A DNA stretch of 42,130 nt from an uncultured Hyphomonas sp. (GTDB taxonomy: Bacteria; Pseudomonadota; Alphaproteobacteria; Caulobacterales; Hyphomonadaceae). Location: assembly GCF_963678875.1 (NCBI RefSeq), contig NZ_OY787455.1, forward strand, positions 1 to 42,130, in the 5' to 3' direction. The notes below the pieces were generated by a model. That model did not search any database, was not told the DNA's origin, and worked only from the letters and a program-made list of their open reading frames with translations. Each line of letters starts with the position of its first letter. Position 1 is the stretch's first letter. Below are positions 1 to 7,499 of this stretch, one piece after another. Made by a program: the position numbers and the translations under genes.

Positions 1-189
1 GAGACCCGTAATCGCACCGCCCAGCGCAACGCCGGCAGCCGTATTCCCGCGCCGCACCTCTGCGAACTCCTTCCAGGGCGTCAGCAGTACATAAATTGTG
101 CTCGACACGACCAGCATCACACCAGCACTGGCCGTCCAGATCAGGAATCTTGGAAACGCCTCGACAAAAGCACCGATTTCTCCGCCCAT
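1..189 (-). CDS. DUF350 family membrane protein, N-terminal part
   Basis: Reading leftwards from an ATG at 189, 63 codons run to the window edge without a stop. The translation starts MGGEIGAFVEAFPRFLIW, continues with a hydrophobic helix (about residues 12-38) ending YVLLTPWKEF, and then has a charged turn EVRRGNTAAGVALGGAITG that begins a second helix. The L(L)TP...E...R.GN.AA..ALGGA pattern is the hallmark I know from DUF350 (YjfL-like) inner-membrane proteins, whose function is not established. The Shine-Dalgarno is weak (AGGATT just upstream). The gene is cut by the window, so its length and the remaining helices cannot be judged. It is divergent from bdhA, with 92 bp between the starts. 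Confidence 0.7.
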   Translation of the reverse strand, partial: MGGEIGAFVEAFPRFLIWTASAGVMLVVSSTIYVLLTPWKEFAEVRRGNTAAGVALGGAITGL

Positions 190-281
190 GAATCCTGATA
201 ATCCTATGTTTTTTAGTGGTGACCCAGCGGGAACCCGGCCCTATTTCTAACATGACGCATCTGCCGCTCAAGGAGACCATC

Positions 282-1064
282 ATGCTGAAAGGTAAAACAG
301 CCCTTATCACCGGCTCCACAAGCGGCATTGGCAAGGCCATCGCCGTGAAGCTGGCGGCGGAAGGCTGCAACATCGTACTCAATGGCTTCGGCGATGCCGG
401 CGAGATCGATGCGCTGAAACGCTCTATCGCAGCAGAGCATTCCGTCATGGTCGGATATTCGAGCGCCGATCTGACCCGTGTTCCCGCCATCGAGAACATG
501 ATGGCCTATGTGCAAAGCGAATTCGGCGGCGCCGACATTCTCGTCAACAATGCCGGCATGCAGCATGTCTCCCCGGTCGAGGAGTTCCCGGTCGACAAGT
601 GGAACCTGATCATCGCGCTGAACCTTTCGGCGGCCTTCCATACAATCCGCTTGGCCATGCCGGGCATGAAGGAAAAGGGCTGGGGCCGGATCATCCAGAC
701 CGCTTCAGCCCATGCGCTCGTCGCCTCGCCGTACAAGGCGGCTTATGTGGCGGCAAAACACGGTATTGCGGGCCTGACCAAGACGGTCGCGCTTGAAGGC
801 GCCACTCATGGGGTCCGTTGCAACGCCATCTGTCCCGGCTATGTCCACACGCCTCTGGTGGATGCTCAGATTTCCGATACGGCCAAGGCCCGCGGCATCT
901 CCGAGGATGACGTCGTGAAAAATGTGATCCTTGCGGCCCAGCCGACCAAGGAATTCGTCACCGCCGAACAGATCGGCGAAATGACGGCCTTCCTGTGCTC
1001 CTCGGCAGCGGATCAGATCAATGGCGCCCTGCTACCGATCGATGGCGGCTGGACATCGCAATAA
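282..1064 (+). CDS. bdhA: 3-hydroxybutyrate dehydrogenase (SDR family)
   Basis: NAD-dependent oxidation of (R)-3-hydroxybutyrate to acetoacetate in the cytoplasm, the step that feeds stored polyhydroxybutyrate back into metabolism. The 260-residue length is exactly that of the family. It has the SDR cofactor motif TGSTSGIG (10-17), NNAG (89-92) and the catalytic set Ser142, Tyr155, Lys159. Residues known to hold the substrate carboxylate in characterised bacterial enzymes are present at the expected positions (Gln94, His144, Lys152, Gln196), which separates it from generic SDRs. The start is the ATG preceded by AAGGAG at 270-275; a longer reading from 216 has no ribosome site and adds non-family sequence. 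It converges on senC with a 17-bp gap. It fits functionally with phaR/phaB about 11 kb away. Confidence 0.95.
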   Translation: MLKGKTALITGSTSGIGKAIAVKLAAEGCNIVLNGFGDAGEIDALKRSIAAEHSVMVGYSSADLTRVPAIENMMAYVQSEFGGADILVNNAGMQHVSPVEEFPVDKWNLIIALNLSAAFHTIRLAMPGMKEKGWGRIIQTASAHALVASPYKAAYVAAKHGIAGLTKTVALEGATHGVRCNAICPGYVHTPLVDAQISDTAKARGISEDDVVKNVILAAQPTKEFVTAEQIGEMTAFLCSSAADQINGALLPIDGGWTSQ

Positions 1065-1081
1065 GCCGGTAGCTTTCCCGC

Positions 1082-1693
1082 CTATTGCAGAATTTCCGTC
1101 AGGCAGGTCGCGATCGTCTCGTCCGTATCTTCGTGGGTGAAGAAGGTTTTCAGCTGCCAGTCTTCATCCATCAGATACAGCAGCGATGTGTGATCCATCG
1201 AATATTCGCTGGCGCTGTCTGTTTGTTCGATCCGGGAATAGTCCGCAAGGAACGCGTCGGCTGCGGCACGAACTTCTTCAGTTGTTCCGGTCAGGCCCTG
1301 AAGATTGTCCGGGAAGGCACTGGTCGACACATATAGCGCCAGCTGTTCCGGCGTATCCCGTTCCGGATCGATGGAGATCAGCAGCGTCTGCGGCGGGCTC
1401 ACACCTTCCGGCAGGCGGTCATAGGCCCGTTTCACGGTCACCAGCGTCATCGGGCAAACATCAGGGCAATAGGTGAAGCCGAAATAGATCAGCGTCGGAT
1501 GGCCCTTATAGGCCTCCTCCGTCACCTGTTCGCCGGCCTGGTTCACCAGCGAGATCGGGCCACCGATGTTCGGATAGGCGCGGGACATGCAGCCGGCAGA
1601 CGCGCCGCCTGCAGACGGACCGTCTGGCTTTGCGGGACCGCAGGCGGTGAGCAGCGCAGCCATCAAGGCGGCGGACAGGCGAAGTCTGGTCAT
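1082..1693 (-). CDS. senC: SCO1/SenC/PrrC family copper-thioredoxin lipoprotein
   Basis: A membrane-anchored thioredoxin-fold protein of the SCO1/SenC family, which delivers copper to the CuA or CuB site of cytochrome oxidase and can influence redox signalling. The first 18 residues are a lipoprotein signal with lipobox LTAC (Cys18). The copper site is intact: Cys76 and Cys80 in FTYCPDVCP, and His168 in MDHTS. The 203-residue length is normal. AGAGGAAGG lies just before the ATG. It is divergent from regB with 64 bp between starts. In Rhodobacter the senC/prrC gene sits with regB and regA, so this synteny supports the name. The gene could equally be called sco1 or prrC. Confidence 0.92.
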   Translation of the reverse strand: MTRLRLSAALMAALLTACGPAKPDGPSAGGASAGCMSRAYPNIGGPISLVNQAGEQVTEEAYKGHPTLIYFGFTYCPDVCPMTLVTVKRAYDRLPEGVSPPQTLLISIDPERDTPEQLALYVSTSAFPDNLQGLTGTTEEVRAAADAFLADYSRIEQTDSASEYSMDHTSLLYLMDEDWQLKTFFTHEDTDETIATCLTEILQ

Positions 1694-1757
1694 GACCTTC
1701 CTCTAGGACGTGGACCCGCCGCTTGGCGAGGGCGTCACGCTGCCGCATAAGACACAA

Positions 1758-3143
1758 ATGAGTGATCTGTCCCGTCAGGATGTGAACCGTGCCGACCGGC
1801 TCGGATTCGATGATGCCATCTTCACCCTTGCCCCGGAAGGGCTGGGGTCAGCCCAGTCCGCCCTCGGCCGGACCCGTTTGCGAACCTTCATCACGCTGCG
1901 CTGGCTGGCCGTGGCCGGACAGACAGCTGCCGTGCTGTTCGTGGCCTTCGTCCTTCGATCCGACCTGCCGCTGGCAGCGTGCCTCGCGATCATTGCGGCA
2001 TCGGCATGGCTGAACGTATTCCTGTCATTCGCCTTCCAGAGCCAGCGCCTGACGCGCGGCTGGGAAGCCTCGCTCCAGCTCGCCTTCGACACGGTGCAAC
2101 TGGCCGCGCTCGTGGCTGTGACGGGCGGCTTGTCGAACCCCTTCCTGCTGCTGCTGGTCGCGCCCGTCACGGTGGCGGCGCTCAGCCTGTCACCGAAACG
2201 GGCCGTGATGATCGCCCTCCTGGCGCTCGCACTCGCCGCGATCATGCCCCTGATTTCCCTGCCCCTTCCCTGGATCAACGGCGCCATGGTGGAACTGCCG
2301 CCGCTGTTCCACCTCGGCCAGTTCGCGGCCCTTGCCGTGGGTGTCGTATTCTTCGCCGTCTCTGCCGGACGCGTCAGCCAGGATGAAGCGAAACTGGTCC
2401 GCGCGCTCGACGCCGCCAGCATCGTCATGGCGCGCGAACAGAAACTGTCTGCCATCGGCGCAATGTCGGCCATGACAACGCATGAGCTCGGTACGCCACT
2501 GGCCACCATTCACCTCGTCGCCAAGGAATTGCTGGCCGAAACGCCAGAAGACGATCCGAAATTTGAGGACCTGACCCTGCTGGCAGAACAGGCAGACCGG
2601 TGCCGAAACATCCTCGCCACCATCCGCGAGGCGCGCGAAGCCACCGATATCGTCCATGCCCGCGTGACGCTCGACGCGCTGGTTGCGGAGGCCGCAGCAC
2701 CTTTCAAGGGCCTCGGTGTGGCGGTGGAAGTCGTCGTCCGGCCCAGCGAGGACGAAACAGATTCCCGCCCGCCGATCCTGAACCGCAGCCCCGAGATCCT
2801 GCACGCCATCAGCGCCTTCGTTGAGAACGCCGTCAGCTTCGCGGATTCCCGGGTGACGGCCCAGGCGAGCTGGACGGCCGACCAGATCATGATCTCCATC
2901 AGCGATGACGGGCCGGGCTTTTCGCAGGAAGTGCTGCCGAAACTGGGGGAACCCTATGTCTCGGAACGAAGCGAAGCACATCTTGGCGGCGGAGACATGG
3001 GTCTTGGCTTCTTTATTGCAAAAACCCTGATCGAAAGAACCGGCGGCCGGATCGCCACCAGGAACCGCACACCACCCCGGTCCGGGGCCATCGTTCAGGC
3101 TCTCTGGCCACGTGCAGCTCTTGAAGCATCCGCGTTGGATTAA
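1758..3143 (+). CDS. regB: RegB/PrrB/ActS-type redox sensor histidine kinase
   Basis: Inner-membrane sensor kinase (461 residues) that reports respiratory or quinone redox state to RegA. About six hydrophobic helices fill residues 40-205. The motif GGLSNPF at 123-129 matches the GGXXNPF quinone-binding heptapeptide described for RegB. The phospho-acceptor is His242 in the RegB-type H-box HELGTPLATI. Cys282 lies exactly 40 residues later in ADRCRNIL, the same spacing as His225 to the redox-active Cys265 of Rhodobacter capsulatus RegB. N-box (ENAVSF) and G-box (DDGPGF) follow. The start was set at the ATG beginning MSDLSRQD; a GTG at 1710 would add 16 residues and has its only purine-rich stretch too close. 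Neither start has a strong Shine-Dalgarno. RegA follows after 48 bp. Confidence 0.94.
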   Translation: MSDLSRQDVNRADRLGFDDAIFTLAPEGLGSAQSALGRTRLRTFITLRWLAVAGQTAAVLFVAFVLRSDLPLAACLAIIAASAWLNVFLSFAFQSQRLTRGWEASLQLAFDTVQLAALVAVTGGLSNPFLLLLVAPVTVAALSLSPKRAVMIALLALALAAIMPLISLPLPWINGAMVELPPLFHLGQFAALAVGVVFFAVSAGRVSQDEAKLVRALDAASIVMAREQKLSAIGAMSAMTTHELGTPLATIHLVAKELLAETPEDDPKFEDLTLLAEQADRCRNILATIREAREATDIVHARVTLDALVAEAAAPFKGLGVAVEVVVRPSEDETDSRPPILNRSPEILHAISAFVENAVSFADSRVTAQASWTADQIMISISDDGPGFSQEVLPKLGEPYVSERSEAHLGGGDMGLGFFIAKTLIERTGGRIATRNRTPPRSGAIVQALWPRAALEASALD

Positions 3144-3191
3144 TTGATTTGGAAGTCCTATAAAAGAATCAGGTAGCTAGGGAAGCTGAGC

Positions 3192-3764
3192 ATGGAACGG
3201 CCAGTAAATATCAATCTTCATGAGAGCCTGGAGGGTATCGAAGATCGCTCCTGTCTGGTCATGGATGATGATGGTCCGTTCGTGCAGCGTCTCGCCCGGG
3301 CCCTTGCCCAGCGTGGATTCATTGTATCCGCTGTAACGAATGTTGCAGAAGGCAAGGATATTGCCCGCCTCAATCCGCCCGCTTTTGCCGTGCTGGACCT
3401 GCGCCTTGAAGATGGCAGCGGACTGGACGTTGTGGAAGTCCTGCAGAAGAGCCGTCCGGAAGCCCGCGCCGTGATCCTGACCGGCTATGGCGCCATCGCA
3501 ACGGCGGTCGCCGCCGTGAAGGCAGGCGCCGTGGATTACCTCTCCAAACCAGCCGATGTGGAAGACATCATCCGCGCACTCACAGCCACGGCTGACGAGA
3601 AACCGGCCCCGCCGGAAAACCCGATGTCTGCCGACCGGGTACGCTGGGAACACATCCAGCGCGTGTACGAGCTTTGCAATCACAATGTCTCGGAAACGGC
3701 CCGCCGCCTGAACATGCACCGGCGCACGCTTCAGCGAATTCTCGCCAAGCGCGCGCCGCGCTGA
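3192..3764 (+). CDS. regA: RegA/PrrA/ActR-type response regulator
   Basis: DNA-binding response regulator of the global redox system, partner of RegB. The receiver domain (about 20-130) has the acidic pocket DDD (25-27), phospho-acceptor Asp69 in VLDLRLEDG, Thr97 and Lys119. A proline-rich linker (ENPMSADRVRWEHIQRVYE) leads to a Fis-type helix-turn-helix at about 165-186, followed by the C-terminus LAKRAPR. These C-terminal segments are nearly invariant in RegA/PrrA/ActR proteins, so the identification is secure. The length, 190 residues, is typical. AGGGAAG sits upstream of the ATG. The gene probably shares a transcript with regB. Its stop is only 10 bp from the stop of the convergent M20 hydrolase, with no obvious terminator between. 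Confidence 0.95.
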   Translation: MERPVNINLHESLEGIEDRSCLVMDDDGPFVQRLARALAQRGFIVSAVTNVAEGKDIARLNPPAFAVLDLRLEDGSGLDVVEVLQKSRPEARAVILTGYGAIATAVAAVKAGAVDYLSKPADVEDIIRALTATADEKPAPPENPMSADRVRWEHIQRVYELCNHNVSETARRLNMHRRTLQRILAKRAPR

Positions 3765-3774
3765 TCTTTTCCTT

Positions 3775-5091
3775 TTAGTCCGTCACAGGCATCAGGGTCA
3801 TCGCCCCGATGACCATGGCTTCCGTGCCCAGTTCCACAGCGGGTTCCGGCGTGATCCTGAAGAAGGGCGAATGGTGGGACGCGGCATTTTCCAGCTCGTC
3901 CGCCGGCGTACCGCCAACACTGAAGTAGACCCCCTTCACGCCTGACTCCGGTGTGACGAAATAGGCGAAGTCTTCCGCGCCCATCCCGTCGCGCGGCGGA
4001 TCGACCAGTACGCCGCCAGAAATACGCGCGGCGAACGCATCGCGCAGGCGTTGGGCCGTCGCTGGGTCATTGATGGTTGGCGGGGTCGTTTCCGTTGCGG
4101 ACCGTATTACTTCCGGCATCAGGTCTTCCGGAACATTCATGGAGATCGCCACGCCGCGGGCCACACGGTCAATTCCATCCAGAAGGTCTTCCCGCACATC
4201 CGGATCATCGGAGCGGACGGTGATCTGCATCTCGACCTTGTCGCCAATGATATTGTGCTTGAACCCGCCATGGATGGCGCCGACCGTGATCACACCCGGT
4301 TCCAGTGGTGCGATGGATCGCGAAACAACCGACTGAAGCGAGACAACGATCTGCGAAGCGACCAGAACCGGATCGATCCCCATATGCGGGTAAGCGCCAT
4401 GCGCCCCAACGCCATGCACGATGATATCCACACTGTCCGAACTGGACGCGACCTGTTCCAGCGGCACCTGGATCTTGCCGGTCTCAAGATCCGCGCCGAC
4501 ATGGAAGGCAATGGCATAGTCCGGCTTCGGGAAACGCTCATAGAGCCCATCCTGCATCATGGCCCGTGCCCCGCCGATCCGTTCCTCCGCAGGCTGGCCG
4601 ACCAGCACCAGCGTACCAGACCAGGAATCCTTGCGGGCAGCCATCTGGCGCGCGGCACCGACCAGCGAAGTGATGTGCACATCGTGCCCACAGGCATGCA
4701 TGACCGGCTTTTCGATACCGTCGATATCGACCTGCGTGACGGTCGACGGATTGGCGACGCCGCTATCCTCTTTCAGCGGCAAACCGTCCATGTCGGCACG
4801 CATCAGGACCGTCGGACCATTTCCATTCTTGAGCACGGCAACAACACCGGTGCCCCCGACACCCTCGGTGACATCATAGCCAAGGGCCCGCAGCTCTGAC
4901 GCGAGCCGTTTGGCCGTCTCCGTCTCCAGGAATGAGAGTTCCGGATTCTGGTGGAAATACTGGAAAAGCGGCCCGAGATTTTCCTTGTAGTCCTTGTCGA
5001 TCGCCGCACGGAGATCGCTGTCAGCCGAGGCCAAACCTGCTGTCCCGAGTGCGATCAGAGAGGCGGCGCAGGCCCGAAGTTTCCAGTTCAT
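3775..5091 (-). CDS. Exported M20-family amidohydrolase (hippurate/IAA-amino-acid hydrolase type)
   Basis: Zinc or manganese peptidase of the M20D amidohydrolase type, which hydrolyses N-acyl amino acid conjugates. The N-terminus is a Sec signal peptide (basic MNWKLR, hydrophobic 7-20, likely cut after ASA at 21-23), so it should act in the periplasm or outside; most family members are cytoplasmic. Metal-site motifs are intact: RADMDGLPL (98-106), HACGHD (132-137), GQPAEE (165-170) and FHV (His197). The length of 438 residues is that of the family plus the signal. It is divergent from a TonB-dependent receptor, with a 20-bp inverted repeat in the shared 194-bp gap. I infer joint use of a conjugated substrate; the substrate itself cannot be read from sequence. 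Confidence 0.88.
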   Translation of the reverse strand: MNWKLRACAASLIALGTAGLASADSDLRAAIDKDYKENLGPLFQYFHQNPELSFLETETAKRLASELRALGYDVTEGVGGTGVVAVLKNGNGPTVLMRADMDGLPLKEDSGVANPSTVTQVDIDGIEKPVMHACGHDVHITSLVGAARQMAARKDSWSGTLVLVGQPAEERIGGARAMMQDGLYERFPKPDYAIAFHVGADLETGKIQVPLEQVASSSDSVDIIVHGVGAHGAYPHMGIDPVLVASQIVVSLQSVVSRSIAPLEPGVITVGAIHGGFKHNIIGDKVEMQITVRSDDPDVREDLLDGIDRVARGVAISMNVPEDLMPEVIRSATETTPPTINDPATAQRLRDAFAARISGGVLVDPPRDGMGAEDFAYFVTPESGVKGVYFSVGGTPADELENAASHHSPFFRITPEPAVELGTEAMVIGAMTLMPVTD

Positions 5092-5184
5092 GTGATGTCT
5101 CCCGCTTTTGGACGCAGGCTATGCTCCGGGGTCCCAAGTGTAAATCGCCAGCAAGTCCGGCCAAGAGAGCAAACCTGTGTAAAG

Positions 5185-5204
5185 TAAAGTGGAGAGTCAC
5201 TTTA
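5185..5204. promoter_or_regulatory. Inverted repeat TAAAGTG-N6-CACTTTA, candidate operator
   Basis: A perfect 7-bp inverted repeat with a 6-bp spacer lies in the gap between the divergent M20 hydrolase and TonB receptor genes, about 80 bp before the receptor start. A direct extra half-site (TAAAGT at 5180-5185) abuts it. The symmetry and position suggest a dimeric repressor site (TetR or GntR style) controlling one or both genes. No regulator gene is adjacent, so the factor is unknown. Confidence 0.5.
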
Positions 5205-5285
5205 GCAGCGAGAAGGCAGGCGGCCGGTTGATGGTCGTTCGGGAACCCTGTTAAGCGCCGCCGTCCCAAAGAAGGCATTCCTCCC

Positions 5286-7499
5286 ATGTCCCTGACTTTC
5301 CTGCTCGCCGCTGCAGCACTTGCAACAGACCCGGAAGATGCACCGGCCCGGCTGGACCCGGTGGTCACAACAGCAACCGCCGGCCAGGCACCACTCAGCG
5401 ACATTCCGATGTCCGTCAGCGTCATCAGTGGAGACGCACTTGGCCTCGCCTCCGCCTATCTTGGCGCAGAGGATATGACGGACCTCCTGACAGGCGTCGA
5501 AGCGGCCGTTGCAAACGGCACGCAGGTTGCCTTCCAGATCCGCGGGATCGGCGCGGTAGACCATCAGGCCCTGACGCCCGGCGCGGCGTCCGTATACTCC
5601 GACGGCGTCCTGCTGGCGACGAATGTGCAGACCGGCCTCATGCTCTACGATCTGGCGGGCGTGGAAGTGCTGAAAGGCCCGCAAGGCACGTTGTTCGGTC
5701 GCAATGCCTCATCCGGCGCGATCAGCTTCCTTACCGCCCGGCCGGAACCCGGCCAGTCGCGCTACATCCGCGCCGGTTATGGCAACCTCGAACGCACCGA
5801 TGTAGAGGGCGCCTATGGCGAAACCCTTGGCGGCTTCAGCTACCGCCTTGCCGGGCGGTACCTCTCCCGCGATGCCGCACTCGAAAATACCGGCGGGCCG
5901 GAAGCTGCCGGCGGCGTGCGTGACGAGTTTGGCCTGCGCCTCGGCCTTGGCTGGGACAGCGTTTTCGGCGGCAGCCTGCTCGTCCGCTCGCACTACGAAG
6001 AAGACAATGGCATCAATGCCGCACCGCGCAATGACTCGCTGGAACTGCGCGACCATGAGATCTCCGTCGGCAGCGACGGCATTCAGGACACGGACAACGA
6101 ATTCTACGGCACCTCCGCCGAATACGTGCGGGATATCGGCGACTGGACGCTGACCTCTCTGACGGCGTTTGAAGGCTTCAATCAGGAATACGGGTTCGAT
6201 TTCGATGGTGCGGTGGCACTTTTCGGCAATCCCCTGTTCAGCGCGAACCTCTCTTATGACCGCGACTTCCGGCAATATTCTCAGGAATTCCGCCTGAAGA
6301 CGGAACGGGGTGCAGGTTCCACCCTGTTCGGCCTGTATGCGGCCAAGGAGGATTTCAGCCAGACCTACACGATCTGGTGCGGTGAGTTGGACCTGGACAC
6401 GCTGATCGGCACCTGCCCCTATGTCGGCGCCGCCAGCCGCGCAGGCCCCACGCCAGTCTCCGACGGCACCGCCATGACGCTGGTAACGGATATCCGTCAG
6501 GAACGCACGGTCCTCGCAGCCTTTACTTATAATGAGTTCGCCCTGTCTGACCGGCTCACCGCAACAATTGGGGCACGGATCACGCAAGAGAACATCGAAG
6601 GCGCGGGCGCAGGTCGGCATGTCTTCGATGACGGCACCATCGGTTACAACAATGTCGGCGGTCTGGGTCTCGCTGCCGGGTCGAACAAGATTGACGACAC
6701 GCAGCTGACCGGCAACCTCGCACTCGCCTATGACACAGGCGCCGGCACGGCTTATGTCTCGATCGTGAACAGCTACAAGTCCGGCGGTTTCAATGGCGAG
6801 GTGCAGAACAATGTAACGCACTTCGCAGACGAAGGCCTGTTCGATGCCGAAACCGTCACGGCCTATGAAGCAGGCTTCAAGGCGCGGCCCTCCGCACGTC
6901 TCGCCTGGAACGCCGCGCTGTTCTGGCAAGACTATGACGCCCCGCAGGCACGTATCTTTGTGAACTTCGAACTGCCCGGCGGCGGCAGCATCACGTCCAA
7001 CTCCCTGTCGAACCTCGATGCCGCGGCCGTCTACGGACTCGATGCAGATTTCAGCTGGCAGGCGACGGAGGCGCTGTCCGTAACAGGCGGCCTCACCCTG
7101 CTCGACACCGAAATCGACCAGACGTCAGACATTGGTGGCAATGCCGGAACTTTCGATGGCAATCCCCTGCCCTTCGCGCCTGAGACGTCAGCCACGCTTG
7201 GCGGACGATACGATTTCACGCTGGCTCCCGAAGTCACGGCGCACGTCTCGCTCCACGCCAAATACCGCAGCCGGTATTATCTGGACCCGGAAGGCCTGGA
7301 AGTGCGCTCGCAGGATGGCTTCACGACGGTACAGGCCGAAGCGGGTGTCCGGCTGGAGGAGCGCGGCATCGACGTGACGGTCTGGGGCCGCAACCTGACG
7401 GACGAGGACTACGCCCTCTCCGGCTATGGCTTCATCGGCTATGACACGTTCCGCTCGGACCCGCGCATCTATGGCATCCGGGTCGGCTACAGCTTCTAG
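5286..7499 (+). CDS. TonB-dependent outer-membrane receptor
   Basis: Outer-membrane active transporter of 737 residues. A short signal sequence (MSLTFLLAAAALA) is followed by a TonB-box-like stretch (LDPVVTTATAG, about 23-33). The plug domain is about 35-155, with the typical QIRGIG, VYSDGVLL and VEVLKGPQGTLFGRNASSGAI motifs. A 22-strand type beta-barrel follows, with alternating aromatic patterns and a C-terminal Phe (GIRVGYSF) as the barrel-insertion signal. AAGAAGG lies about 10 bp before the ATG. The substrate is not predictable; proteins of this GRNASSGAI subclass are very numerous in Caulobacter-like bacteria and import sugars, lipids or chelates. Its TAG stop shares the tetranucleotide CTAG (7496-7499) with the stop of the convergent ArnT-like gene. 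Confidence 0.93.
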   Translation: MSLTFLLAAAALATDPEDAPARLDPVVTTATAGQAPLSDIPMSVSVISGDALGLASAYLGAEDMTDLLTGVEAAVANGTQVAFQIRGIGAVDHQALTPGAASVYSDGVLLATNVQTGLMLYDLAGVEVLKGPQGTLFGRNASSGAISFLTARPEPGQSRYIRAGYGNLERTDVEGAYGETLGGFSYRLAGRYLSRDAALENTGGPEAAGGVRDEFGLRLGLGWDSVFGGSLLVRSHYEEDNGINAAPRNDSLELRDHEISVGSDGIQDTDNEFYGTSAEYVRDIGDWTLTSLTAFEGFNQEYGFDFDGAVALFGNPLFSANLSYDRDFRQYSQEFRLKTERGAGSTLFGLYAAKEDFSQTYTIWCGELDLDTLIGTCPYVGAASRAGPTPVSDGTAMTLVTDIRQERTVLAAFTYNEFALSDRLTATIGARITQENIEGAGAGRHVFDDGTIGYNNVGGLGLAAGSNKIDDTQLTGNLALAYDTGAGTAYVSIVNSYKSGGFNGEVQNNVTHFADEGLFDAETVTAYEAGFKARPSARLAWNAALFWQDYDAPQARIFVNFELPGGGSITSNSLSNLDAAAVYGLDADFSWQATEALSVTGGLTLLDTEIDQTSDIGGNAGTFDGNPLPFAPETSATLGGRYDFTLAPEVTAHVSLHAKYRSRYYLDPEGLEVRSQDGFTTVQAEAGVRLEERGIDVTVWGRNLTDEDYALSGYGFIGYDTFRSDPRIYGIRVGYSF

